From: Candidatus Microbacterium colombiense
Lineage (GTDB): Bacteria; Actinomycetota; Actinomycetes; Actinomycetales; Microbacteriaceae
Direction: 5' to 3'
DNA: 64,000 nucleotides
Assembly: GCA_029203165.1 (NCBI GenBank)
Contig: CP119308.1
Span: 2,170,001-2,234,000 of the forward strand
The position numbers and the translations under genes are program-made. Below, in pieces: positions 15,099 through 26,200 of this stretch. The notes beneath the pieces were generated by a model, which had not been told where the DNA came from, did not search any database, and was given only the letters and a program-made list of their open reading frames with translations. How positions within the stretch are numbered: the stretch's first letter is position 1; every line of letters begins with the position of its first letter.

Positions 15099-17736
15099 TC
15101 AGTGCGCGGCTTCGTTCCAGTCGCGACCGCCGACCGACTCTGCACGTCGAGCGGCACCGTGAGCTCTGCCGCATCGCCCATGCGCGTGCCGCACGATCTG
15201 CTCAGCGGCATCCCACTCCCCCGGGGCCACCTCGACCACGAGCTCGTCGTGGATCTGCAGCAGCACGCGCGCGAAGCGAGGTCCTGCGCACGCGAGATCG
15301 GCGTGGATGTGCATGAGCGCGATCTTCATGATGTCGGCCGCGGTGCCCTGGATGGGAGCGTTGAGCGCTGCGCGCTCGGCGTTCTCACGCAGCACGCGGT
15401 TCGGGCTCGCGAGATCGGGGAAGGGACGCCGACGACCGAAGATGGTCTCGGTGTAGCCGACTTCCCTCGCCTTCATGACGGACGCACGCAGGTAGTCGCG
15501 CACGGCGCCGAACCGTGCGAAGTACTCCACCATCAGCTGCTTCGCCTCGGACTGCTCGATCCGCAGCTGCTTGGACAGTCCGAACGCCGAGAGACCGTAG
15601 ACGAGGCCGTACGACATCGCCTTGACCTTCGTGCGCATGGCGGCCGTCACCTCGCTCGGGTCGACCCCGAACACGCGGGCGCCGACGAACCGGTGCAGGT
15701 CTTCTCCGCTGTTGAAGGCCTCGATCAGCCCCTCATCGCCCGAGAGGTGCGCCATGATGCGCATCTCGATCTGCGAGTAGTCGGCGGTCAACAGCGACTC
15801 GTAGCCCTCTCCCACCTGGAACGCGCTGCGGATGCGTCGCGACTCCTCCGTGCGCACGGGGATGTTCTGCAGGTTCGGATCGGTGCTGGACAGGCGGCCC
15901 GTCTGACTGCCCGTCTGCACGTACGTCGTGTGGACCCGGTCGTCATCGGCGATCGCCGTGTCGAGCGACTCGATGATCTGACGGAGCTTGGTCGCCTCGC
16001 GGTGCTGCAGCAGCAGGTCTGAGGAAGGGGTGCGGATTCGTCTCCTGCAGGTCGGCGAGCACGGCCGCGTCGGTCGAGTAGCCGGTCTTCGTCTTGCGGG
16101 TCTTCGGGAGCTGGAGGTCTTCGAACAGCACCTCCTGCAGCTGCTTGGGAGACCCGAGGTTGAACTCACGCCCCACCGTCGTGAACGCCTCCTGAGCGAG
16201 ACCCTCGGAGCGGGTCGCGAGCTCGGCGGAGAACGTCGACAGCACCTCGTGCGAGACCGCCACGCCGGCGACCTCCATGTCGGCGAGCGTGAGCAGCGTC
16301 GGCAGCTCGATGTCGACGAGCACCTTCGCAACCGACTCGGGGATGTCCTCCCGCAGCGCTTCCGCCACACGGAGCGCGAACCACGCCTCCTGGGCCGGGG
16401 TCGCGCCCTCGGTCTCGGGGACGAGCTGCGAAGGATCAGCCTCGGGCAGCTTCTCGCCCAGATAACGCTCGACGAGGTCGCCCAGCGTCTTGTCCGGGAA
16501 GCTCGGTCGCAGCAGCCACCCGGCGAGGCTCGTGTCGTACGAGAGACCCGCGAGGCGGATTCCCTGACGCAGGAGCGCCTTGATCTGCGGCTTCGCCTCG
16601 TGCAGTACCTTCGGCCTGTCTGACTCGATCCACGACCGCAGTGTGTCTGCCGCGTCGGCGCTCCAATCGACCTCACGCAATTCCGCGCCGGAGGCAGCTC
16701 CGATCCGCACCGGCGCTCCTGCCTGCGTCACGACCCTCACGGAGATCTCGTCCTGGGCGTCCGCCCACGTGACGAAATCGACGGTGGAGACCTGCACGGG
16801 CTCCGGCAGCACGACGACGGACGCGGGGTCCTCCGCGACCTCGCCGGCACCGACGGCCTCGAACACGCGCGGCAGCAGGGTGCGGAACTCGAGCCGCGCG
16901 AAGATGTCGCGCACGGCCTGGGCGTCGATCGGCGCCACAGCGAGGTCGTCGGGAGCCACCGGGAGCTCGACGTCGGTCAGCAGGCGGTTGAGCTTGCGGT
17001 TGCGCCGGACGTCGTCGATGTGGTCGCGCAGGTTACCTCCGACGACACCCTTGATCTCCTCGGCGCGTTCCAGAAGCTCGTCGAGAGACCCGAACTGGGT
17101 GAGCCACTTCACGGCGGTCTTCTCACCCACCTTCGGAACACCGGGGAGATTGTCACTGGTCTCCCCGACGAGAGCGGCGATGTCGGGGTACTGTTCGGGG
17201 CGCACGCCGTAGCGTTCCTGCACCGTCACCGGGTCGTATCGCTTGAGCTGGGAGACGCCCTGCACCGACGGGTAGAGCAGGGTGACGTCGTCGTTGACGA
17301 GTTGGATCGTGTCTCGGTCGCCCGACACCACGAGCACCTCGTAGCCCTGGCCGGAGGCCTGCGAGGCGAGGGTCGCGAGGATGTCGTCGGCCTCGATGCC
17401 CTCCTTCGTGAGCACCGGGATCGACATGGCGGCGAGGCAGTCCTGCAGCAGCGGGATCTGGCCGCGGAACTCCTGCGGCGTCTCCGACCTGGTCGCCTTG
17501 TACTCGGGGTACTCGTCAGTGCGGAACGAATGCCGAGAGGTGTCGAACGCGATCACCAGGTGGGTCGGCTGCTCGGCCTTGATGAGGTTCACCAGCATCG
17601 ACAGGAAGCCGTAGATGGCGTTCGTGTGCTGGTTGTCCTTGGTCGTGAAGTTCTCGACCGGAAGGGCGAAGAAGGCACGGTAGGCGAGCGAATGGCCGTC
17701 GATGACCATGAGGGTAGGCTTTGCGGAGTCCGTCAC
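15099..17736 (-). CDS. polA: DNA polymerase I, reading frame broken by sequence indels
   Basis: Encodes Pol I (about 878 aa when repaired), which removes RNA primers and fills gaps in replication and repair. The first frame starts at GTG 17736 (MTDSAKPTLMVIDGHSLAYRAFF), holds the 5'-3' exonuclease (GIEADDILATLA, VSGDRDTIQLV, GETSDNLPGVPKVGEKTA) and a central 3'-5' exonuclease-like domain that lacks the usual catalytic acidic residues, as in other actinobacteria. Near 16020 one extra base shifts NPHPFL into the frame of DLLLQHREATKLR, which holds the polymerase domain (DYSQIEMRIMAHLSG, RTKVKAMSYGLVYGL, QIHDELVVEV). A second indel pair near 15182 (extra) and 15138 (missing) garbles about 15 residues just before the C-terminal GRDWNEAAH. 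The gene is essential, so the breaks are most likely errors. It is divergent from a thioesterase gene across 44 bases. Confidence 0.9.
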
Positions 17737-17780
17737 CCTGTCAGCCTAACGAGGACGGCAGACACCCGCTGAGGAGGATC

Positions 17781-18209
17781 ATGAGCGACGTCGCGACGAC
17801 CGAAGGTCTCGACTGGGCGACCGCCCGCGGAATGGGCGCTCTCGCCCAGAAGATGGGGATGGAATTCCTCGAGTTCAGTCTCGATCGGTGTGTCGCAACT
17901 CTTCCCGTGGAGGGCAACACACAGCCGGTCGGTCTCATGCACGGCGGTGCCTATGTGGTCCTGGGCGAGTCGCTCGGTTCGATGGCCGCGAACCTGCACG
18001 CCGGTCCCGGCCGTCTCGCGGTCGGCGTCGACATCAACGCGACCCACACGCGTTCGGCCACATCGGGCATCGTGACCGGCGTCTGCACCCCGGTGCATCT
18101 CGGTCGCAGCATCACCGTGCACGAGATCGTCGTGACCGACGATCAGGGACGCCGCTGCTCGACCATCCGCATCACCAACATGATCAAGGACGCGCCTCCG
18201 GCGCAGTGA
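17781..18209 (+). CDS. PaaI-type hotdog-fold thioesterase
   Basis: A 142-aa hotdog-fold acyl-CoA thioesterase of the PaaI/EntH/MenI group. The mark is the stretch QPVGLMHGGAYVVLGESLGS, in which HGG binds the thioester carbonyl and the Glu is the catalytic acid; the second half has VGVDINATHTRS, also conserved (G-x-x-I/L-N-x-x-H). The ATG at 17781 follows GAGGAGG at 5 bases. The gene begins 44 bases from the GTG of the divergent polA. Its end overlaps the end of the convergent GNAT gene by 26 bases. The substrate may be an aromatic or hydroxynaphthoyl-CoA ester; this is uncertain. Confidence 0.87.
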   Translation: MSDVATTEGLDWATARGMGALAQKMGMEFLEFSLDRCVATLPVEGNTQPVGLMHGGAYVVLGESLGSMAANLHAGPGRLAVGVDINATHTRSATSGIVTGVCTPVHLGRSITVHEIVVTDDQGRRCSTIRITNMIKDAPPAQ

Positions 18210-18747
18210 CGGCGTCGTCCAGCAGACGCTGGAAGAGGACGTGGTCCTGCCACTCCCCCGCGATCCTGAGGTAACGCGGGGCGAGCCCGATGCGCTCGAA
18301 CCGGTTTCCTCGAAGAACGCGTTGCGAGGCGACGTTGTGCGTCAGCGTCGCGGCCTGCACGCGGTGAAGTTCGAGGTCCTCACGCGCGTGTGCGAGCACG
18401 ACCGCGACTGCGCGCGACGTTAGTCCTCTTCCCTGGGACGCGTCATCGATCCAGTACCCCAGATCGGCGCTGCGAAAGGCGCCGCGCACGATGCTGTTGA
18501 GGTTCACTCGTCCGCGGATCTCACCGTCCGAAGAAGCGATGACGAACCGGGAGCCGCGTCCGGCCGATGCATCCGCGATGCACCGGGCGACATCGCTCTC
18601 CTGCCACGAGGTGGTGAAGAAGACATCGTCCCGCATCGGCTCCCAGGGAGCGAGATGCTCGCGATTGCGCGCATAGGCGCGAGCGAGGGCCGCACCGTCC
18701 CCGATGGCCACCGGACGCAGATCGTGATCCGCGTCGAGCGCGACCAC
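18184..18747 (-). CDS. GNAT-family N-acetyltransferase (RimJ-like)
   Basis: A 187-aa acetyltransferase of the RimJ/RimL type (acetyl-CoA to an amino group of a protein N-terminus or small molecule). It has the family pattern LGYWIDDASQGRGLTSRAV, with the acetyl-CoA pyrophosphate loop Q-G-R-G-L, then LELHRVQAATLTHNVASQRVLRGNRFERIG, the usual RimJ motif B with asparagine and serine. The N-terminus (LRPVAIGDGAALARAYARNREHLAPWEP) is also typical. The start is a GTG at 18747 that overlaps the TAG stop of the response-regulator gene by one base (TAGTG), so translation is coupled. The target is unknown. Confidence 0.85.
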   Translation of the reverse strand: MVALDADHDLRPVAIGDGAALARAYARNREHLAPWEPMRDDVFFTTSWQESDVARCIADASAGRGSRFVIASSDGEIRGRVNLNSIVRGAFRSADLGYWIDDASQGRGLTSRAVAVVLAHAREDLELHRVQAATLTHNVASQRVLRGNRFERIGLAPRYLRIAGEWQDHVLFQRLLDDAVTAPEARP

Positions 18748-19364
18748 TACTTCTTGGGAGCGAGCTGCTCGATGATCGCCTTGGCGACGTCCTGCATCGT
18801 CAGACGGCGATCCATGGATGCCTTCTGGATCCAGCGGAACGCCTCGGGCTCGCTCAGGCCCATCTTCTCGTTGAGCAGGCCCTTGGCCCGGTCGACGAGC
18901 TTGCGGGTCTCGAAACGCTCGACCATGTCGGCGACCTCGGCCTCGAGCGTGATGATCTGCTCGTGGCGGGCCAGCGCGATCTCGATCGCGGGGAGGAGGT
19001 CGTTCGGGGTGAACGGCTTCACGACGTAGGCCAGCGCGCCGGCCTCGCTCGCCCGCTCGACGAGTTCCTTCTGGCTGAACGCGGTCAGCAGCACCACGGG
19101 AGCGATGTTCCCCTTGTGCAGCTTCTCGGCGGCGCTGATGCCGTCGAGCTGGGGCATCTTCACATCCATGATGACGAGGTCGGGGCGCAGCTCGGTGGCC
19201 AGCGCGACCGCGGTCTCACCGTCTCCGGCCTCTCCGACGACATCGAAGCCGTTGTCGCGGAGGATCTCGACGATGTCGAGACGGATCAGCGATTCGTCTT
19301 CGGCGACGACGACACGTCGCGGGGCGGATGCCGTGGGCTGTTCTGCCAATTCTTCCTCGGTCAC
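18747..19364 (-). CDS. pdtaR: Response regulator with RNA-binding ANTAR domain (PdtaR-like)
   Basis: A 205-aa two-component response regulator. The receiver domain (about 15-130) has acidic residues E22/D23, phosphoacceptor D67 in LVIMDVKMPQLDG, T94 in LLTAF and K116 in VVKPF, all in place. The C-terminal ANTAR domain (about 140-202) reads LVDRAKGLLNEKMGLSEPEAFRWIQKASMDRRLTM, the classic two-helix RNA-hairpin-binding motif of transcription antitermination regulators. It is the likely counterpart of M. tuberculosis Rv1626 (PdtaR), which lies between pyk and polA as here and pairs with the orphan kinase PdtaS; no kinase gene is in the window. It is transcribed away from tRNA-Leu and overlaps the downstream GNAT gene by one base. 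Confidence 0.92.
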   Translation of the reverse strand: MTEEELAEQPTASAPRRVVVAEDESLIRLDIVEILRDNGFDVVGEAGDGETAVALATELRPDLVIMDVKMPQLDGISAAEKLHKGNIAPVVLLTAFSQKELVERASEAGALAYVVKPFTPNDLLPAIEIALARHEQIITLEAEVADMVERFETRKLVDRAKGLLNEKMGLSEPEAFRWIQKASMDRRLTMQDVAKAIIEQLAPKK

Positions 19365-19465
19365 AGATCCATCCTAGTCGAGTGGCTCTCGGCATCGGCC
19401 ACGCACCGCTCCGTGCGCCGTCGAGGGGGTCGCGGCTGCGCTACAGTCGTATACGCGACACACGA

Positions 19466-19548
19466 GCCGGCGTGGCGGAATGGCAGACGCGGAGCACTCA
19501 AAATGCTTTGTCCGAAAGGGCGTGTGGGTTCGAGTCCCACCGCCGGCA
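19466..19548 (+). tRNA. tRNA-Leu (anticodon CAA)
   Basis: An 83-nt class II tRNA. The acceptor arms GCCGGCG (19466-19472) and CGCCGGC (19541-19547) pair fully, with A73 as discriminator. The anticodon stem GAGCA/TGCTT encloses the loop CTCAAAA, giving anticodon CAA, which reads UUG leucine codons. A long variable arm follows (TGTCCGAAAGGGCGT), as expected for leucine. The T arm GTGGG-TTCGAGT-CCCAC is perfect. The 3' CCA is not encoded. A plausible -10 TACAGT lies at 19442-19447. It sits in the gap between the divergent regulator gene and the convergent hydrolase gene. Confidence 0.96.
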
Positions 19549-19553
19549 CACAA

Positions 19554-19568
19554 GGGTCCTAAGGACCC
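19554..19568. terminator. Short hairpin between tRNA-Leu and the hydrolase gene
   Basis: GGGTCC and GGACCC (19554-19559, 19563-19568) pair around TAA, starting six bases after the tRNA 3' end and covering the stop codon of the convergent hydrolase gene. With six pairs and no clear T-run it is a weak candidate for a bidirectional terminator. Confidence 0.35.
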
Positions 19569-20224
19569 GTCTCGACGAGAGCTGCGAGCTCTCCCAACAC
19601 CCTCGGGTGCGCGAGCACACGGAAGTGCCCGCCGGTCTCCAGCCGCACGTTCTTCGCACCGATGAGCTCGCTGCCCTCGGGGATGTGCGGATCGAACGCG
19701 GCGAAGATCGACACGATCCGGGCGTTCACGTCCCGCAGCTCCGCCAGGCTCAGGATCGACGGGTCGTCCGGCGAGAAGGCACGCAGCGTGCGCCCCGGCA
19801 TCCGTCGTGCGTAACGTGAGCCGCCGAACGGCGTGGCGATCGCCAGCATCGCACGCACACGCCCCGCACCCGGGCCGGTCATGACGATCTTGCCGGCAAG
19901 GCCGCCTTTGCTGTGCGCCACCAGGATGACGTCGGTCAGATCGGCGCGCTCGATGAACTCGGTCACGAGCTTCGCCGCATCGGCGACCGGTAGCCGGTTG
20001 CGGGAGAGCGCATCGAGCACGTGCACCGGATGCCCCCGAGTATGGATCGCGGTGATCAGCGGCTGCAGGAAACGCCAGGTCTCGTAGACGCCGGGAAGAA
20101 TGACGATCGGTGCGGCACCGCCCCTGCTGAGCGAGCCGGCGTCGCGCCGTCCGAACGACGCGCGCACCTGCCAGAACGCGGCGTAGGCGTAGTCCGCGAC
20201 CCACCACGCGATCCTTCTCAGCAT
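19559..20224 (-). CDS. Alpha/beta hydrolase (lipase-like)
   Basis: A 221-aa alpha/beta-hydrolase. The segment APIVILPGVYETWRFLQPLI carries the oxyanion-hole loop, and the nucleophile elbow is VAHSKGGLAGK (G/A-H-S-x-G), with Ser as nucleophile; a late His in ETGGHFRVLAHP can complete the triad. The N-terminus MLRRIAWWVADYAYAAFWQ is amphipathic and may touch the membrane; no cleavable signal is evident. The ATG at 20224 is preferred because a longer in-frame start at 20293 would place the coding region over the UUCG-loop terminator at 20259-20286. The gene is alone between pyk and tRNA-Leu. The substrate is unknown. Confidence 0.8.
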   Translation of the reverse strand: MLRRIAWWVADYAYAAFWQVRASFGRRDAGSLSRGGAAPIVILPGVYETWRFLQPLITAIHTRGHPVHVLDALSRNRLPVADAAKLVTEFIERADLTDVILVAHSKGGLAGKIVMTGPGAGRVRAMLAIATPFGGSRYARRMPGRTLRAFSPDDPSILSLAELRDVNARIVSIFAAFDPHIPEGSELIGAKNVRLETGGHFRVLAHPRVLGELAALVETGP

Positions 20225-20258
20225 CCGGATGACGTGTTCCTTCCCCGTGAGTGCGACG

Positions 20259-20286
20259 AAGGGGCGGAGCCGAAGCCCCACCCCTT
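20259..20286 (-). terminator. Stem-loop terminator after pyk with UUCG tetraloop
   Basis: On the minus strand a 12-pair stem AAGGGGTGGGGC/GCTCCGCCCCTT (two G-T wobbles) closes a TTCG tetraloop, an especially stable loop. It starts 16 bases after the pyk stop codon. No T-run follows, which is common in high-GC actinobacteria. It probably separates pyk from the hydrolase gene. Confidence 0.7.
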
Positions 20287-20301
20287 CGCACAACCGTCAG
20301 A

Positions 20302-21754
20302 TCAGACGGTCGCCTCCTTGTAGATCGGCGCGGCGCCGTTGACGGCGTCTCCGACCTTGTGGACGCGGATGTCGTTGGTCGAGCCGACGATTCCGGGAGG
20401 GGATCCGGAGATCACCACGACCTTGTCGCCTTGCTTGGCCAGACCGCTGCCGAGCAGGTAGTCGTCGACCTGCAGGTACATGAGGTCGGTGTGCTGCACC
20501 ATCTCGACCAGCTTGGAGCTGACACCCCAGGTCAGCGCCATACGGCGACGGATGTCGGGGTCCGGGGTGAACGCGATCATCGGGATGCGCGAACGCAACC
20601 GCGACAGACGGCGTGCCGAGTCACCGGACTGCGTGAACACGCAGAGGAACTTGGCGTCGACGAACTCGGCCACCTCGAGGGCGGCGAGCGTGATGGCGCC
20701 ACCCTGCGTGCGGGGCTTGGTCGTGAGCGGCGCGATGCGCTCCAGGCCGTGCTCCTCGGTGGACTCGATGATGCGTGCCATGGTCTCGACGACCACGACC
20801 GGGTAGTCGCCGACGCTCGTCTCGCCCGAGAGCATCACGGCGTCGGCACCGTCGAGCACCGCGTTGGCGACGTCGGAGGTCTCGGCGCGCGTGGGGACCG
20901 GGCTGTTGATCATCGACTCGAGCATCTGGGTCGCGACGATGACGGGCTTCGCGTTGCGGCGGGCCAGCTCGACAGCGCGCTTCTGCACGATCGGCACGGC
21001 CTCCAGCGGCAGCTCGACGCCCAGGTCGCCACGGGCCACCATGATCGCGTCGAAGGCGTCGACGATGCCCTCGAGGGCTTCGACGGCCTGGGGCTTCTCG
21101 ACCTTGGCGATGACGGGGACGCTTGACGCCCTCCTCCGCCATGATCTCGTGCACGCGGGTGATGTCCTCGGCGTTGCGCACGAACGACAGGGCGATGAGG
21201 TCCGCACCGATGCGCAGACCCCAGCGGAGGTCGTCCTCGTCCTTCTCGCTCAGCGCGGGAACGTTGACGGCGACACCGGGCAGGTTGATGCCCTTGTTGT
21301 TGGAGACCGCACCGGCCACGATGACCTTGGTGGTCACGGTGACGCCGTCGGTCTCGACGACCTCGACGCGGACCTTGCCGTCGTCGATCAGCAGGAAGTC
21401 TCCGGGCTTGACGTCCTGGGGCAGCCCCTTGAACGTCGTGCCGCAGATCTCCTTGTTGCCGATGATGTCTTCGGTCGTGATCTTGAAGATGTCGCCTTCG
21501 GCGAGCTCGTACGGGCCGTTCTCGAACTTGCCGAGGCGGATCTTCGGACCCTGCAGGTCGACGAGGATCGCGACGGCGCGGCCGGCGTCGTCTGCGGCGC
21601 GACGCACGTTGGCGTAGTTGTTCTCGTGCACGGAGTAGTCGCCGTGGCTGAGGTTCAGGCGTGCGACGTCGACACCTGCATCGATCAGTGCACGCACGGT
21701 CTCATAGGTGGAAGTGGCAGGGCCCAGGGTGGCGACGATTTTCGCGCGTCTCAA
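20302..21754 (-). CDS. pyk: Pyruvate kinase, reading frame broken by one extra base
   Basis: Encodes pyruvate kinase (phosphoenolpyruvate + ADP to pyruvate + ATP), 483 aa when repaired, the usual length. The first frame starts at ATG 21754 (MRRAKIVATLGPAT) and has ARLNLSHGDY, VDLQGPKIRLG and ALSFVRNAED. After MAEEGVK one extra base near 21121 shifts it; the other frame continues exactly with VPVIAKVEKPQAVE, the strand with the catalytic lysine, then MVARGDLGVELP, VIVATQMLESMI and the regulatory C-terminal domain to the stop at 20302. Removing one base restores the whole enzyme, so a sequence error is far more likely than a pseudogene. It is followed by a UUCG-loop terminator and lies 60 bases downstream of gltD. 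Confidence 0.93.
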
Positions 21755-21814
21755 CAGATGCTCCAGGGTTGTGGTGGGGGAAGGTACTACAGGCGACGAG
21801 CGCCGCGGCTCAGC

Positions 21815-23276
<1,462 letters not shown>

Positions 23277-23284
<8 letters not shown>

Positions 23285-26200
23285 CGGTCACCTCCAGGAT
23301 GCGGTTCCAGACGATGTCGCCATCGGGATCGATGCCCTCGGCGACGGCTTCCTCGCGCATGCTCCGCACAGCGGCGAAGTCACGGGGAAGCACCTTCACG
23401 AATTCGGATGCCGTCTCCTCGAACCGGGCGAGCAGGTCGGAGGCCAGCGGGGATGCCGTGCGTTCGATGTGCTCGATCAGCAGGCTGCGCAGCACTTCGA
23501 GGTCGGCGCGATCGAGCTGCTCCAGCAGCAGCTCACCGCTGCCGAGCGACTGCGAGTTGACCTTGCCGGTATCGAGGGCGTGTACGTACGCCACTCCCCC
23601 GGACATTCCGGCACCGAAGTTGCGGCCGGTCGACCCGAGGATCACGGCGAGCCCGCCGGTCATGTACTCGAGGGCGTGGTCTCCCACGCCTTCCACGACC
23701 GCGGTCGCGCCGGAGTTGCGCACCAGGAACCGCTCGCCCACCACGCCGGAGATGAACATCGTGCCGGAGGTCGCACCGTAACCGATGACGTTGCCGGCGA
23801 TCACGTTCTCCTGCGGGGTGATCGCGGATCCGCGCGGGGGTCGGATGGTGATGTCGCCACCGGAGAGGCCCTTGCCCACGTAGTCGTTCGCGTCTCCCTC
23901 GAGGCGCAGCACGATGCCGCGCGGCAGGAAGGCACCGAGCGACTGCCCGGCGGTGCCGTGCAGCGTCACATCGATGGTCTCCCGCGGAAGTCCGTCGGCT
24001 CCGTGACGCGAGGTGACCTGATGGCCCAGCATCGTGCCGACGGCGCGCTCGGTGTTGGCGATGGGCAGCTCGACGACGACGGGCTCGCCGTTGAGCAGCG
24101 ATCCCTTCGCGATGTCGATGAGCTGCACGTCGAAGTGCTTCTCGAGCTCATGGTCCTGCGTGCGACCGCTGCGGCGGGGTTCCCCCGCGGGGAATGCCGG
24201 GCCGTCGAGGATCGGCGAGAGGTCGAGCCCCTCGGCCTTCCAGTGGTCGACAGCCGCGTTGACCTCGATCAGGTCGGCGCGACCGACGATCTCGTCGATC
24301 GAGCGGTACCCGAGCTCGGCGAGCAGTTCACGCACCTCTTCGGCGATGAACTCCATGAAGTTCACGACGAACTCGGGCTTGCCGGTGAACCGCTCACGCA
24401 GCGCCGGGTTCTGCGTCGCCACGCCCACGGGGCAGGTGTCGAGGTGGCACACACGCATCATGATGCATCCGCTGACCACCAGGGGCGCCGTCGCGAAGCC
24501 GAACTCCTCGGCGCCGAGCAGCGCGCCGATGATCACGTCACGACCGGTCTTCAGCTGACCGTCGACCTGCACGACCACGCGGTCGCGCATGCCGTTGAGC
24601 ATAAGCGTCTGCTGCGTCTCAGCGAGTCCGAGCTCCCATGGTGTCCCCGCATGCTTGAGCGAGTTCAGCGGGCTCGCGCCGGTGCCGCCGTCGTGGCCGG
24701 ACACCAGGATCACGTCGCTGAGCGCCTTGGCGACTCCCGCCGAGACGGCACCGATACCGGACTGGCTGACCAGCTTGGTGTGGATGCGTGCCTCGGGGTT
24801 CGCCCGCTTCAGGTCGAAGATGAGCTGCTTGAGGTCTTCGATCGAGTAGATGTCGTGGTGCGGTGGTGGCGAGATGAGCCCCACGCCGGCCGTCGCGTGA
24901 CGCGTCCGCGCCACCCACGGGTACACCTTGGTCGGCGGCAGCTGACCTCCCTCACCGGGCTTGGCGCCCTGGGCGAGCTTGATCTGGATGTCGTCGGCCT
25001 CGGTGAGATACAGGCTCGTGACACCGAAGCGTCCCGAGGCGACCTGCTTGATCGAGCTGCGGCGCGCGGGATCGACGAGGCGATCCGGGTCTTCCCCGCC
25101 CTCTCCGGTGTTCGACTTGCCGCCGATGCTGTTCATCGCGATCGCGAGCGTCTCGTGCGCCTCGCGGGAGATGGAGCCGTAGCTCATCGCCCCGGTCGAG
25201 AAGCGCTTGACGATGTCGGCGACCGACTCGACCTCGTCGAGAGGCACCGGACGACGCGTGCCCGTGCGCAGGGTGAAGAGCCCGCGCAGCGTCTTCAGCT
25301 CGGCGGCCTGGTCGTCGACCAGCTTCGTGTACTCGCGGAAGATGTCGTAGCGACGCGTGCGGGTCGCGTGCTGCAGCTTGAACACCGTCTCCGGGCTGAA
25401 GAGGTGCGGTGAGCCGTCACGACGCCACTGGTACTCGCCGCCCGTCCACAGGCGCTCGTGCGCCCGCGCTGCAGCGTCTTCCGGATAGGCGTAGTCATGA
25501 CGCGCCTGGTTCTCGGCGAAGATCTCCTCGATGCCGATACCGCCGAGCTTGGACTCGGTACGCGTGAAGTAGGCGTCGATGAACTCCTCGCTGAGTCCCA
25601 CGGCCTCGAACACCTGCGCACCGGCGTAGGAAGACACCGTCGAGATGCCCATCTTCGACATGATCTTCAGCACGCCCTTGCCGAGCGCGTAGATCAGGTT
25701 GCGCACGGCCTTCTCGGGCGAGATGCCCGTGATGTAACCGGTGCGCACCAGGTGCTCCACCGTCTCCATGGCCAGATACGGGTTGATCGCCGAGGCGCCG
25801 TACCCGATCAGCGTGGCGACGTGGTGCACCTCGCGGACATCACCGGCCTCCACGATCAGACCGACCTTCATACGGTTCTCGCGGCGGATCAGGTGATGGT
25901 GGATCGCCGAGACCATGAGCAGCGACGGGATCGGCGTCAGATCCTTGTTCGAGTCGCGGTCCGACAGGATGATGAACTCGGCCCCGCTCTCGATGGCCTC
26001 ATCGACCTCGGCGCACATCTCCGTGAGACGGTCCTGCAGAGTCTCGGGGCCGGCGTCGAAGTGGTACAGACCGCGGATCGTCACACTCGAACGATCCGGC
26101 AGCGCCTTGTCGATGTGGCGGATCTTCGCGAGTTCGTCGTTGTCGATCACCGGGAAGTCGAGCGACACCGTGCGCGTGTGCTCCGGCCCCCACGAGAGCA

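Noticed and set aside
20225..20293. Extended N-terminus of the alpha/beta hydrolase
   Set aside because: The extra coding part would lie over the stable UUCG hairpin of the pyk terminator and does not look like protein.
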